64,000 nt of DNA from Bacillota bacterium. GTDB taxonomy: Bacteria; Bacillota; Desulfotomaculia; Desulfotomaculales; VENG01. Of the stretch, positions 35,724-45,969 are shown one piece after another. The position numbers and the translations under genes were made by a program. The notes under the pieces were generated by a model. The model did no database searches and was not told the origin of the DNA. It was given only the letters and a program-made list of their open reading frames with translations. The stretch lies in the NCBI GenBank assembly GCA_009711705.1, contig VENG01000019.1, positions 1 to 64,000 on the forward strand, written 5' to 3'. Each line of letters starts with the position of its first letter. The stretch's first letter is position 1.

Positions 35724-36710
35724 TTATGTCCTCGCTATTCCACTATAAGCTAGGGTGTTAGCCAAATTCTGCTTACCGCCTTCTTTTCCTGCTTTCCCAG
35801 TTCCACCTCCACCCCGCCATGCAGCCCTAGCGTCCCGTTCTGCCGCCTTCGCCTGAGATCGCCATCGTGCGACCTGGCGAAGTGCTTCATGCCTGTCCAT
35901 TTCGTCCAACTGAGGCGGGTCCGGCACACCACCGAACTCAGCCGCTTCTGTTAAGAGTGTCTCGAGCAAATTCTCTGATAATGTCCCACATACGATGCTC
36001 CTTGAAGATTCTACGTCCTCCGCTATAGTATGCGGGCTAATAAAACCAGCCTCTAGAAGCGCCTCTCTGGCCTTTTCCATGGCTCCGTAAAAATCATTCG
36101 CTTTCAAAAGTGCGTGGATTCCTAAAATAGAAGGGCCCGGCACTCTGGCCGTGCAGGATGTTAACTGTTGGTATTCATATATTACACGGCCTCTAATTTC
36201 TGATTTAGTCATCAATTCTACTCGCTCTTTTGCTATTCCCGGAACAGGATGAAGAACAACATCGTATCCATCCGGAGAGTGTAAGAATAGTTGATAAAAA
36301 TCGTCCCTGGGTATCCTCATTTCTTTAGCAACTCGACCAACCACAGCTTTAACCTCTACATCCCTGAGCGCCTCCCGAACCGCTTTAACATACGTATTTT
36401 CTGCTCGCCGTGCCTTTGCCCGGTTACACTGTTTTCTTTCCCGGTCCTTTGCCCGGGCCTCCGGAGTATTCTTTCGCTCACAGTCTTGCTGCCGGCGTTT
36501 TTCCTTGTTTTCTGATTTTCTGCGGAAGCGTTCAGTGGAATATGCATCTACATTAAAATTTTTAAGTGCCTTGCTGACGGCTGCCTTCGAGACCCCTACC
36601 ATCTGAGCAATCTTTTTGCAATTTAAACCACACCAGTAAAAGGCATCAAGATAAGTATCAAGGTTTACTTTTTGTGGAGGACACTCTATTTGACACACTT
36701 CTTCCCACAT
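35724..36710 (-). CDS. HTH-containing mobile-element protein, unknown
   Basis: About 328 residues from the ATG at 36710 (GGAAGG just ahead); the frame is open to 36803 with no better site. Near residue 30 is a helix-turn-helix (NCKKIAQMVGVSKAAVSKALKNFN), followed by a very basic Lys/Arg stretch and a helical C-terminal half ending in Gly/Ala/Lys low complexity. It lies directly downstream of parB. It may be a regulator or DNA-binding partner of the par module. Confidence 0.55.
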   Translation of the reverse strand: MWEEVCQIECPPQKVNLDTYLDAFYWCGLNCKKIAQMVGVSKAAVSKALKNFNVDAYSTERFRRKSENKEKRRQQDCERKNTPEARAKDRERKQCNRAKARRAENTYVKAVREALRDVEVKAVVGRVAKEMRIPRDDFYQLFLHSPDGYDVVLHPVPGIAKERVELMTKSEIRGRVIYEYQQLTSCTARVPGPSILGIHALLKANDFYGAMEKAREALLEAGFISPHTIAEDVESSRSIVCGTLSENLLETLLTEAAEFGGVPDPPQLDEMDRHEALRQVARWRSQAKAAERDARAAWRGGGGTGKAGKEGGKQNLANTLAYSGIART

Positions 36711-36816
36711 CCTTCCGCCCGGTTCCCAATGAAACGGGCTCCATATTTGGTTTCCCACGACCGGCGGTTGCCGGTTTCGCCCGGGAACCACCCGGGATCT
36801 CATCAGGCAGGTAGTT

Positions 36817-37664
36817 TTACATATTGCTAAGAAGGTGGTCTATTTTTTCCCTTAAACCTCTAAGTTCTTGAGCACATTTATCTTTCTCTTCTTTGGGCAA
36901 CTTTTGCCATTTCTTTTCCAAACCGGTTATCTTTTTTATTGACCGATTAACTAAATCGGTAACCAGGCTTTTATCAGGTAGCCTGTTTAGATAATTTTCC
37001 GCCCATTCTAATGCCGACTGGCCGGTCAGCTTATGAAATAAAATCTCTTGGAAAAGATCTTTCTGTGCCTCCGGGAAACCTTTCAACATCAGTAAAGCCC
37101 TGGCGTGTGTTTCGTTTAAATCCGCAGCACAGAAGTTTTTCAACATATCTTCCGGCAGTTTAAGGATGTTAAGCAGTTGGTGAACCCGTGTTTTGCCAAG
37201 CCCCAGTTTTTTACCCACTTTTTCCATGCTTAAGCCTTCTTTTACCATCAGTTCCTTTATGGCCATGGCCTTTTCCATAGCTGATAGATCCTGCCGGTGA
37301 AGATTTTCCACCAGTGCAATCGTTCTCAAGTCAAGGGCTTCTGAAGTTAATACAATACATGGTACCGTTTCAAGCCCCGCTTCACCGGCTGCCCGCCAGC
37401 GTCGTTCCCAAATACAATTTCATAGCCTTCCGCGACAGGACGTACCCCAATGGGCTGCAGCACACCATTTTCCAATATGGATTGGGCCAGTTCGGATATT
37501 TTGGCCTCATCAAAAACCCTTCTTGGCTGGCCGGGGTTGGCTTTTATATTTTCAAGGGAAATCTCTATTATCCGGTTGCGCTTTCCCTTTTCACCCCCCG
37601 GCCCCGGTGTGCCGGCGCCGGTCAAAAACATGTTTACAACGTGTTCATTTCCCCGGCCCGCCAT
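36817..37664 (-). pseudogene. parB: ParB-family protein, frameshifted
   Basis: Two minus-strand frames together encode one ParB: 37664-37347 gives the N-terminal part (ISLENIKANPGQPRRVFDEAKISELAQSI..GVLQPI..YEIVFG), and a -1 shift at the GGG run (37407-37409) restores GERRWRAAGEAGLETVPCIV and RTIALVENLHRQDLSAMEKA through to the HTH and C-terminus. One missing G in that run explains it. It could be real decay, a sequencing error or a slippery site. Confidence 0.75.
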
Positions 37665-37667
37665 ATC

Positions 37668-37970
37668 TTAAGCCACTCCTTCGTAAATACTCATCAATTC
37701 ATCAGCACAGCTGCAGTACTCTTTGGCCCCGACTGAGTTTTTATCATACCTGGTGATTATTTCTCCCTTCCGGACAGCTTCCATTAACCGTGCATTAATT
37801 CTTATAGCTGTTGAAAGAACCTTGCTACCATACTTTTCTCTTAATTCCTGCAGCATACGCTTGTCTTCATTGCGCCGGTAATCCACCATAGTGGGTAATA
37901 CCATCCACCCAGCTAGATGAGGATTGATTTTGGATTGTACTGCATTAATTGTATTCAGCAGTTGTTTCAT
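37668..37970 (-). pseudogene. parA: ParA C-terminal fragment
   Basis: A frame of 100 residues from ATG (MKQLLNTINAVQSKINP..GWMVLPTMVDYRR) matches the C-terminal half of ParA/Soj. The frame continues about 20 codons upstream with IPVQTQAFAINGMK but ends before the deviant Walker A region. The N-terminal ATPase half is missing; the ABC-F gene begins about 140 bases away on the other strand. Confidence 0.7.
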
Positions 37971-38107
37971 ACCGTTGATGGCAAATGCCTGGGTTTGTAC
38001 CGGGATGTTTTTTGCAGTAAGGTTTATGTCCCCCCTTTTCTTTTGCCCTAAACTTCCCTTGCGAGAAGGTAAAAGAAAACATGCGATTTTAAACAGGAGG
38101 TAGAAAA

Positions 38108-39571
38108 ATGGAATTGCTAATAAAAGCAGAAAATGTTTGTGTGGAATACACCGGACGTGATATTTTAAATATTGATGAATTAGAATTATACGATTATGAT
38201 CGTATTGGTCTGGTGGGAGCTAATGGTGCGGGAAAAAGCACCTTACTCAAAGTGCTTTTGGGTGAATTAACTCCACCAGGATGTAAAGTCAATCGTTTAG
38301 GACAGTTTACTTATATTTCGCAATTAGATGATGTAACATCTCAAGAGGTCGAAGATTTTGCACTTATGGGTAAACTGGGTGTCGCTCAATTAGAGGTACA
38401 GACCATGAGTGGTGGCGAAGAAACAAGACTTAAAATAGCACAGGCTCTTTCGGAACAGGTGCATGGTATTATTGCAGATGAACCTACCTGTCACTTAGAC
38501 CGTGAAGGAATCTATTTTTTAATCGGCCAGTTGAAATATTTTTCCGGTGCATTACTGATTATCAGCCATGACCGCTATTTTCTTGATGAGGTGGTAGATA
38601 AAATATGGGAACTAAAAAACGGAAAAATTATAGAGTATTGGGGTAATTATTCCAATTATCTGCGTCAGAAAGAAGATGAACGTAAAAGCCATGCTGCAAA
38701 ACGCGAACAATTTGTTGCGGAACGTGACCGACTAAAACGGGCTGCTGAGGAAAAGCGAAAACAGGCCCGTAAAATTGACCAGAAAGCAAAGGGTGTTGCA
38801 AAGAAAAACAATTCTGAAAGCCGTGGACGTCTGGGACATCAGAAAACAATGGGCAGCAAGCAAAAAACACTGTACAATGCCGTTAAGTCAATGGAACATA
38901 GACTTGCCGCTCTCGAGGATGTAGAAGCTCCAAAAAAAATTCGCGCTATTCGTTTCCGGCAGAGTAAAGCATTGGCACTCCATAATCCATATCCGATTAC
39001 AGGTACAGAAATTAGTAAAAGGTTTGGTAATAAAGTGTTGTTTGAAAAAGCATCTTTTAACATCCCACTCGGAACAAAAGTAGCACTAACCGGTGGTAAC
39101 GGCACAGGAAAGACAACTTTATTTCAAATGATATTAAACCATGAGGATGGGATCTCAATTTCTCCTAGGGCTGTGATCGGTTATTTTGACCAAAATGGTT
39201 ATAAGTATAACCGTAATCAAGGGGTCATGGAATATATGCAAGAGAATTGTGATTATCAAGTTCATGAAATTCGTTCGGTGATGGCATCGCTGGGATTTTC
39301 TGATAACGACATCCGTAAAAAATTACCCGTACTAAGCGGTGGCGAAACCATCAAGCTACTGCTAGCTAAAATGCTATTGGGACGTTATAACATTCTACTG
39401 ATGGATGAACCGATCAATTTCCTTGATTTGGCAGGCATTGAAGCATTGGAAACATTAATGAAAAATTATGAAGGTACGATTTTATTTATTTCACATGATA
39501 ATAGGCTTTTAGACAATGTGGCAGATTTAGTGTATGAAATAAGGGAAGGAAAAATTGTGTTAGTAAAGTAG
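38108..39571 (+). CDS. ABC-F ribosomal protection protein
   Basis: A 487-residue protein with two ABC domains and no membrane segments. Walker A motifs are GANGAGKST and GGNGTGKTT; signatures are [12 protein letters not shown] and [12 protein letters not shown]; Walker B motifs are [11 protein letters not shown] and [12 protein letters not shown] Lys/Arg-rich linker at about 190-270 is the part that reaches toward the ribosome in this family. Length and layout fit the antibiotic-resistance ARE proteins (Vga/Lsa/Msr-like), probably acting on lincosamide, streptogramin A or pleuromutilin type drugs; the class is inferred. AGGAGG precedes the ATG. Flanked by remnants. Confidence 0.85.
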   Translation: MELLIKAENVCVEYTGRDILNIDELELYDYDRIGLVGANGAGKSTLLKVLLGELTPPGCKVNRLGQFTYISQLDDVTSQEVEDFALMGKLGVAQLEVQTMSGGEETRLKIAQALSEQVHGIIADEPTCHLDREGIYFLIGQLKYFSGALLIISHDRYFLDEVVDKIWELKNGKIIEYWGNYSNYLRQKEDERKSHAAKREQFVAERDRLKRAAEEKRKQARKIDQKAKGVAKKNNSESRGRLGHQKTMGSKQKTLYNAVKSMEHRLAALEDVEAPKKIRAIRFRQSKALALHNPYPITGTEISKRFGNKVLFEKASFNIPLGTKVALTGGNGTGKTTLFQMILNHEDGISISPRAVIGYFDQNGYKYNRNQGVMEYMQENCDYQVHEIRSVMASLGFSDNDIRKKLPVLSGGETIKLLLAKMLLGRYNILLMDEPINFLDLAGIEALETLMKNYEGTILFISHDNRLLDNVADLVYEIREGKIVLVK

Positions 39572-39578
39572 TAGCAAA

Positions 39579-39613
39579 TGGTTAAGAGGTGTTTATATTG
39601 CACCTCTTAACCA
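39579..39613 (+). terminator. Terminator of ABC-F gene
   Basis: Stem TGGTTAAGAGGTG/CACCTCTTAACCA with a 9-base loop; a T-rich tract follows about 15 bases later. Confidence 0.8.
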
Positions 39614-39670
39614 CTAATTTTAATAATAATCTTTTTTTGGTTAATTATTTATGTAATTAAACACTTTTTT

Positions 39671-39913
39671 AGGCGAGGATGTTATAAAGTACCACAAAAC
39701 ATTGCAACATACTTAGATTGCCACATAAAAGCAGGATTTGAAATAACCGATCTTGTTGAACCAAAGCCGACAGAAAATTTGCTTTACACTGTTCCCAAAA
39801 TGCTGGATGAACTGCGTAGACCAATGATGTTACTTGTATCGTCAAAAAAAAGTAATGATAGAATGATTACACATTTCAAAGATTTTGTGCAACAGCAAGG
39901 CAGTGTGAGTTAA
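39671..39913 (+). pseudogene. Methyltransferase C-terminal remnant
   Basis: An 80-codon frame ending in TAA without a start codon reads KVPQNIATYLDCHIKAGFEI and EPKPTENLLYTVPKMLDELR, like the end of a class I SAM-dependent methyltransferase. The N-terminal SAM domain is absent. Confidence 0.6.
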
Positions 39914-39923
39914 TGAACATTCT

Positions 39924-40290
39924 GTCTGTAGTGCGAATGCCTGGAAACGCATTAACCTAATCATTGATCTGGCTTTCCATATCCATGGCCAGGAAGGCTT
40001 CTACATAGGCATACTAGATGCAAGACAGGCAACCACCGAAGATGTACGCTAGAATGCGCTCACCTGTTATGTTATCAACGATAAAGCAACTTTTACCGGC
40101 CCACTTCCAGTAGTTCACCGGGGTTGCGCTTAATGCCCATGGTGGTTTTGGTGGTGTTTGCATACTTGCGGTAATACTGACAAAACTGGCTGTACATGAG
40201 AGGGACGTCACCACTTAACCGGCACTTGTTCACAATATTCATGCCACAACAAACTTAAAGTGACACCGCTTTTGGCCACTTCTTTATGTA
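39924..40290 (-). pseudogene. IS21-type istA transposase remnant
   Basis: Three shifted minus-strand frames can be read as IstA: HKEVAKSGVTLSLLWHEYCE, then MYSQFCQYYRKYANTTKTTM with NPGELLEV, then WAGKSCFIVDNITGERI, then YVEAFLAMDMESQIND. There are several frameshifts and stops. No istB and no clear ends, so a dead fragment. Confidence 0.7.
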
Positions 40291-40353
40291 TGTGTTAAAT
40301 GTGATTTCCTTCTAACCCTCACCTCTTTATGTATGGTTTCTTTTCCAATATGC

Positions 40354-40388
40354 TATAAAAAACCTACCCTGGGGTAGGTTTTTTATAG
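40354..40388. terminator. Bidirectional terminator
   Basis: Stem AAAAAACCTACCC/GGGTAGGTTTTTT with a tiny loop, T runs on both strands. It lies just past the 40417 gene. Confidence 0.88.
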
Positions 40389-40416
40389 GTATAATTAACA
40401 TGCTTTTCCTAAAACA

Positions 40417-42039
40417 TTACCTATTAATAGTTAAAACATTACCTTCTATCCTTATTTGAGTGTCTAATTCAGTGGTTATAAAGCTTAGCGGAAGCATGGC
40501 GCTGCCTGCTTCCAGACCGGGGGCTGTGTTTAAATTCTTTTCTATATCGTTAACCGTAAAGCTGTTTTGATCCATGAAAAGAGAAATTGTTTTTTTACCA
40601 GTGAATACCTGTAGTTCGTTTGGTTCAATCCAAACAACCTGGCATCCCAGCTGTTCAAGAGCCGCCCTTGCAGGCACCATAATTTCACCATGATTCCCGG
40701 CAGCTGGTTTTGCTTCTAGAGCAACCCCATTGACCACCAGGCTGAGGTCCCTTTCCCGGGGTGCTTCAATTGCAACTGATGCTCCCGTAGTAGGAACAAA
40801 TTCTGTAAGATCCAGGCTGTTCTCGGGAGTAAGCTCCGGAACGTTTAAGACCAGGCCGGTATCTATTTCAGTCACTGAATCCCCTGTTAAAGCAAGATCC
40901 AAAATCAATTCCCCGGTTTTATTGTCCTTAGAGGTCACATCGATTGCCATATCGGATAGTCCTACGGTATCGGTGTAGCTGGAATTGGCACCATAGGTTA
41001 AATCGACTGCAAGTCCGTTAGGATTATTAAACTGGCATCCAAGGCGATAAGAACTTTCTAGATTATCTTGCTTACCCTCAATATCCATAGCGAAATTTAA
41101 GGAACCGTTGACATAAGCATCCGGGGTGATAGAAGATTGCGGGATATTAAAGTCCATATCTACATTAAAACTCTTGGGACCACCGGGCTTAAGGGCATAC
41201 TCAAATGTGAAATCGTTTAATTCAATAAAACTGGTTATCGCCTGAACTTGTTCCCTGGTAGGGACGGTCATGCCCTCCATACCGGAAACCAGTTCCTGTT
41301 TCACTTCTTCACGATCCATTCCCATTTGTTCGAAATTATACTTGTTTAAACTGATAACTATATCTGCTACCCTTTCACTTTCGTTTGCCATTTTAGTCAT
41401 TAGATTAACTATTGTTTCCTCTAGACCAGCCTTGTCCAACTTAATGGTAACCTTAGACGTAGACAAGCTGAAATACTCGTCAGGTATTGCTTCAACTATA
41501 AACAACAACAATTCTGTATACTCTTCAGGTAATTGCTGGTTTTGGTAGCTGGCCATCTGCTCCCAGGTAGTCCTTAACTGGGGATTATCTAAATACAAAT
41601 ATTCGGGAACATCTGATGGAGAGACGTTAATTTCTTCAAAAACATCGAATCCAAAGTCCTGCAGCAAGTAAAAGAAGTCTTTGGTCAGTATCACCTGATC
41701 GTCCTGTAAATAAATATCACCGTCACGTACAATGTCTTTAATGTCTGTGTCATAACTCAATTTCATGGCATTTTGGGAATCATCATACTCTACGTAAAAC
41801 CCGAATTGGGCACCTGATAAATCACCCAGTTCCTCTTTAAGACTTCCGTTGAATTTTGTTATTTCGAAGTTGCCATCACCCTTGGATTTCTCGTAGAAAC
41901 CTTCGTTTATCCCCAAATCGATATTTTTAGCTGCTGCCAACACTAAATCCTTAGCAGTGGGTTGTGCAGCCGCGATAGGGAAAACCGCAGTTAAGCAAAA
42001 AACCAGGGTCAATAATGTTGTAATCAATTTCCTCTTCAT
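40417..42039 (-). CDS. Secreted protein with C-terminal copper-amine-oxidase-like domain
   Basis: A 540-residue exported protein with a standard signal peptide (AVFPIAAA). The middle is a long beta-rich region without recognised motifs. The last 100 residues are a copper amine oxidase N-terminal-like module (IMVPARAALEQLGCQVVWI). The same module is used by the clostripain gene at 21332. Function unknown; probably surface-bound. Confidence 0.75.
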   Translation of the reverse strand: MKRKLITTLLTLVFCLTAVFPIAAAQPTAKDLVLAAAKNIDLGINEGFYEKSKGDGNFEITKFNGSLKEELGDLSGAQFGFYVEYDDSQNAMKLSYDTDIKDIVRDGDIYLQDDQVILTKDFFYLLQDFGFDVFEEINVSPSDVPEYLYLDNPQLRTTWEQMASYQNQQLPEEYTELLLFIVEAIPDEYFSLSTSKVTIKLDKAGLEETIVNLMTKMANESERVADIVISLNKYNFEQMGMDREEVKQELVSGMEGMTVPTREQVQAITSFIELNDFTFEYALKPGGPKSFNVDMDFNIPQSSITPDAYVNGSLNFAMDIEGKQDNLESSYRLGCQFNNPNGLAVDLTYGANSSYTDTVGLSDMAIDVTSKDNKTGELILDLALTGDSVTEIDTGLVLNVPELTPENSLDLTEFVPTTGASVAIEAPRERDLSLVVNGVALEAKPAAGNHGEIMVPARAALEQLGCQVVWIEPNELQVFTGKKTISLFMDQNSFTVNDIEKNLNTAPGLEAGSAMLPLSFITTELDTQIRIEGNVLTINR

Positions 42040-42261
42040 CAGAGCATCCTCCTAAAAAGTTTGATCCCTATTCTCCCGGATAAATACTCGATTTCCCTCG
42101 CCCAAAAGAATTATAGGGGATATTGATTATTTCTCTGTATTTCGTCTTTTCCCTTCCGGAGAATGCTTTTTGTGTGAAGTACAGTATTTCATTGGTTAGC
42201 AGCATTTAGTTATTCGTATGGCAGAGTCGATATACGGTTACTTTTTTGATTTTTCTAGCAA

Positions 42262-42915
42262 CTAAAGATATTTACTTGCCTCACGCACACTAAGAGGTTG
42301 CAAGGTATGAGATTCCAGAAATGATTTTACCCATTCTTTATTAGTCTTTGAGTATTCTCTTAATGCCCACCCAATGGCTTTGGTAATAAAAAATTCTGTA
42401 TTATTGCTGTTTTTATTGATTATTGCACTTAGTAATTCCGTATTTGTACTTTCTTTATATTTTAGTTGGTATAAAACTGCAGTTCTAACAAGCCAAATAT
42501 TATCGCTTTCAGCCCAGTTTAATATATGACTTTGGACAAGTTCCGGGTGTTTTGCACATAAGACTCCTATTAGGTCTTTAGCTAGGCTATCCACACTATC
42601 CCACCATGATTTTTTTGTTACCAGCAACCTAATTTTACCAATGTCAGGTTCTTCGAGGCTGTTCTTTAAGGCAAGAATATAGTCTAAAGCCAAATATTGA
42701 AATTCTCGTTCTGGTAAATCCCAAAGCATAAAGACATAATTCCAGTCAATCGTTTTTTCTTTCTTTGCTTTTTTGATAAACTCTTTCTCTAGTTTAGCTC
42801 TCTGTGGTTTTGGTATTCCCAAGAAAAAGAAGTTATCTTTCATATAAGCCGACATCTTTTTAGCTTGTTCTTGGTTTCTATTGTCATAGAATGAATTAAT
42901 AAGCTGTTTATACAT
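42262..42915 (-). CDS. AlkD-family DNA alkylation repair protein
   Basis: A 217-residue HEAT-like repeat DNA glycosylase family protein. It has MLWDLPEREFQYLALDYI, KKSWWDSVDSLAKD (the catalytic-region Trp and Asp) and NIWLVRTAVL. It would remove positively charged alkylpurines. The second in-frame ATG at 42915 is preferred for GGAG nine bases ahead. Confidence 0.85.
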   Translation of the reverse strand: MYKQLINSFYDNRNQEQAKKMSAYMKDNFFFLGIPKPQRAKLEKEFIKKAKKEKTIDWNYVFMLWDLPEREFQYLALDYILALKNSLEEPDIGKIRLLVTKKSWWDSVDSLAKDLIGVLCAKHPELVQSHILNWAESDNIWLVRTAVLYQLKYKESTNTELLSAIINKNSNNTEFFITKAIGWALREYSKTNKEWVKSFLESHTLQPLSVREASKYL

Positions 42916-43196
42916 AGTACCAAACTCCATCTAATTAATCTTTTTTACATTGTATCAAAAAATGGTCTTCTGAGTTATTCCACCCCAATTTTTATTTCGT
43001 ATTATCAATCCGCTTTACATATTTCATTTCACCGTCTCCTTGCTTCCTAAAAAACAAGCAGGATTAAGAAATTAGTAGGCGAAATTGTTTAATCAAATAT
43101 ATTGGCTGTTCTAATAGGAATTCGCGTTCTTAAGATTGGAAGTTACATAAAGAAACTTACCACAAAAGTTGGTAAAAAAAGTGGGGGAAACCTATT

Positions 43197-43790
43197 ATGA
43201 AAATATCAGTAATACTTGGTCACCCGGACAAGGAAAGTTTTAATCACGCAATTGCTGACACCGTCGTGAAAGCACTAAAAGGCAAAGGGCATACAATTAA
43301 TTTCCATGATCTGTATCAGGAAAAATTTGATCCGGTACTGCCAAATAATGAAATACCTAAAGGTGCTCGTTTAGACCCGATAATCCAGAAGTATTGTGAC
43401 GAGATTAGTGATTCTGATGGTATAATTATCATCCATCCTAACTGGTGGGGTCAACCGCCTGCCATTTTAAAAGGTTGGGTGGATCGTGTTTTGTGCGCGG
43501 GTGTGGCATACGAATTTGTAGAAAACGATAGCGGTGAAGGCATCCCGGTTGGGTTGCTAAAAGCGAATACCGCTTTGGTGTTTAATACATCAAATACACC
43601 CCAACAAAGAGAAACTGAAGTTTTTGGAGACCCTCTTGAAGCTATATGGAATAATTGCATATTCGATTTATGCGGTGTCAAAAATTTTCACAGAAAGATG
43701 TTTGGAATTATTGTTACAAGTACAGTTGATCAACGGATTCGCTGGTTGGAAGAAGTTGAAGAAACCGTTAATAGTTTTTTCGCTAGATAA
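43197..43790 (+). CDS. NAD(P)H oxidoreductase, flavodoxin-like fold
   Basis: A 197-residue flavoprotein of the NAD(P)H dehydrogenase (quinone)/KefF-like family: N-terminal ISVILGHPDKESFNHAIAD, IIIIHPNWWGQPPAILKGWV and FNTSNTP for FMN binding. GTGGGGG precedes the ATG. Single gene. Possible quinone reductase; specificity not readable. Confidence 0.88.
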   Translation: MKISVILGHPDKESFNHAIADTVVKALKGKGHTINFHDLYQEKFDPVLPNNEIPKGARLDPIIQKYCDEISDSDGIIIIHPNWWGQPPAILKGWVDRVLCAGVAYEFVENDSGEGIPVGLLKANTALVFNTSNTPQQRETEVFGDPLEAIWNNCIFDLCGVKNFHRKMFGIIVTSTVDQRIRWLEEVEETVNSFFAR

Positions 43791-43916
43791 TTTGCCACCT
43801 AAAGAAAGCTATCTTATCGAAAATATATTTGGTTTTTTATGACGAGAAAAAAATTAATAACCATAATCAATCCAGAATTTAACAGAATCGTAATTTTCAA
43901 CTGTGCAAATGAAGCG

Positions 43917-44424
43917 CTATAGTAATCTGCTCCATTCCAGCTTATAAAAATGATAATGCTGTATGTAAACATCAAAGCAAATAGGGGGACTAGAGTGATA
44001 AGAGTTTTGAATTAGTTCACTACCGGTAATGTGTTTTGTAGGAGCGAGTAGTTTTTCACTGCTATCCGTAAGGTTGAACAGTTTAACGCCTTTTCCATCA
44101 GCATAAACAATTCTCTTAAGATCGCTTGAAATGTCGTACCCCCCGCGCACCATGATTTTATCCCCGGCAAAACTGGCATCAGTTGAACCGAAGTTAGCCT
44201 TTAATGTAAGCTTTTTTTCCACCTTCATGCTTTCGGGATTAAGCAGCAAAAGGGAGGCATTTTGCCTTTTGTCATAGGGGGTATGGGGGCTAATATCAGC
44301 CGGCTGTTATCCTCACCTAACATGGAAAGCTCTTTTGAGGAGCCTGCACAGGATTTTTCTTGCAGCCGGCAACGGCTACTAATAAAAGGACAACGACGGA
44401 AAGGATTATAGTTTTTTTAATCAT
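43917..44424 (-). pseudogene. Lipoprotein gene with frameshifts
   Basis: The minus-strand frame from ATG at 44424 encodes a lipoprotein signal (TIILSVVVLLLVAVAGCKKN) but ends in a stop after FPC. Later frames give EDNSRLILAPIP and, after another shift, YDKRQNASLLLLNPESMKVE, continuing to 43917 in LKRIVYADGKGVKLFNLTD. It resembles a propeller-type surface protein broken by at least two frameshifts. 44425-44715 beyond it holds nothing recognisable. Confidence 0.6.
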
Positions 44425-44687
44425 AAACAACACCATAGCTAATTCTAATGGAAATATCGTTTCAGGTTATTATTTGGAAATTCATCCCTCGTGGCGTGTC
44501 ATGATGCTTAGCTATACTTATTTCATTTAGTTATCTGGTGGAGCGTTTGGAAAAGTGTTAATTGCCTGTTTTAGAAGGGCGAGAAAATGTACAGGTAACC
44601 TGCTAATTAACTACCGTACAGCCACCACACGCCGTGTAACTTTGCTACTGTAGAACGTTCTTATTCTGATAAAAATAGCGTTTATTA

Positions 44688-44705
44688 TATGGATAACTAG
44701 AAGTC
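44688..44705 (+). repeat. Boundary motif copy 1
   Basis: TATGGATAACTAGAAGTC; one of at least four copies of TATGGATAAYNRGAAGTY found between cargo genes. Similarity with the 47111 copy extends about 17 bases leftward (AAAAATAGC..). Confidence 0.6.
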
Positions 44706-44715
44706 GCCACGGATT

Positions 44716-45001
44716 ATGGCACAGGAAAAGGATCCGCGCTACATTGCCCGCAAATACAGAGGCGAGTGGTTCGTGCGTCGCCGTCTTTGTCGTCGCCCAC
44801 TGCCTGTTTTGGCTGTACGCCGGCAACCCTGATCACTCATTGCTGGATTTCGTAACATGGGTCAAGAATGAAACCGGAACCTTGCCTCCTTTCCAGATGA
44901 GCATCTTAAACCAGGTGAGCAGAGTCTGGATCTTGGTGTTATTCATTGATACTATTTGGTCCTGGTCGTACACCCTTTTCCCCGCTAAGAAAAAGGTGTA
45001 A
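44716..45001 (+). pseudogene. Small membrane protein, probably frameshifted
   Basis: An ATG at 44716 opens MAQEKDPRYIARKYRGEW in one frame; from about 44760 another frame continues as FVVAHCLFWLYAGNPDHSLL and ends in a second hydrophobic segment and KKKV. No ribosome binding site seen. Probably a broken two-helix membrane protein; weak case. Confidence 0.3.
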
Positions 45002-45178
45002 CAGTGTCGTCCGGCCGTCAATAGGGGCGGTGGAAACAACTTCCTATCCCTAGTGGCTTCAAATTAGAAACTTCCTTAAAACCCCAACCAAGGCATTGTT
45101 TGTCTCAAAAAACAACAGGCGCATTACCACCAGGGCTATACAAAATATCGTCAAAAAATATGTAATAGCAAGAGGCGA

Positions 45179-45733
45179 TTATAAATCTCGTTTTCTATAA
45201 GTGATCATCCTTTTAACTATTAATGGAATATATAACACAAATATTAACATAATAGATAGGGTTACTATATAAGCACCTAAATCAAAGAACTTATTCACTG
45301 TCCCAATACTATACCATACCCCAAACAGAAAAATAACTATCCTAAAAACATTAACAAAACTAGATAAGTTGCTCGAAACAATACTAACTTTCTTATTTGT
45401 TAGTAGTAGATAACACAAAAATATGACAACTAAACAAGTTGCACTAATTGAAATGCCTGCAAAATAATCAAATTTTTTAATCATCACCGGCATAAAATTG
45501 CTATCTATTATTGGTGCTTTTATAACGCTGTTGCCGAATTGCTTATTGAGCGAAGAAATCAAATGAGCTCTTGTAAATATAATTCCCACTATTCCTATCA
45601 AAGATAGAATTGATGAAATCATCATATAACCTTTTTTCATCACATTGCTTTGCCCTAAACCTAAAAAGAAATTGGTTACAATTATAATTGCCACTCCCAC
45701 AACAACTGGCGACACAGAAACAGAGATAGCCAT
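45179..45733 (-). CDS. Four-helix membrane protein, unknown
   Basis: A 184-residue integral membrane protein with about four to five hydrophobic helices and a basic C-terminus (KRMITYRKRDL). GAGGAC lies about ten bases ahead of the ATG. It sits at the edge of the defense cluster downstream of the HEPN-like gene, separated by one copy of the boundary motif. Possibly an effector or partner; not recognised. Confidence 0.55.
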   Translation of the reverse strand: MAISVSVSPVVVGVAIIIVTNFFLGLGQSNVMKKGYMMISSILSLIGIVGIIFTRAHLISSLNKQFGNSVIKAPIIDSNFMPVMIKKFDYFAGISISATCLVVIFLCYLLLTNKKVSIVSSNLSSFVNVFRIVIFLFGVWYSIGTVNKFFDLGAYIVTLSIMLIFVLYIPLIVKRMITYRKRDL

Positions 45734-45796
45734 TATTAATAGTCCTCACATAATAAAATATACAATTGCAATTAAATGGGTCATTACTGACTTTAA

Positions 45797-45814
45797 TATG
45801 GATAACTGGAAGTT
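45797..45814 (+). repeat. Boundary motif copy 2
   Basis: TATGGATAACTGGAAGTT between the membrane-protein gene and the HEPN-like gene. Confidence 0.6.
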
Positions 45815-45969
45815 GTCTATTAGTCTTATAATCAACTTAAACTGCGCCCAGCTGTCTAGGTATAGTCAACGTTATGGCGCCACCCGGGGGCCTCCTTAAT
45901 CAAACCATACGAACCGTCCCTGGTTATTCTAGATTAATCCGTCAAACAAAAAAAATGAATAATTTTTAA

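Noticed and set aside
44611..44826. Minus-strand 71-codon frame at 44611
   Set aside because: No ribosome binding site or recognisable domain; it overlaps the boundary motif and the probable small membrane-protein remnant.
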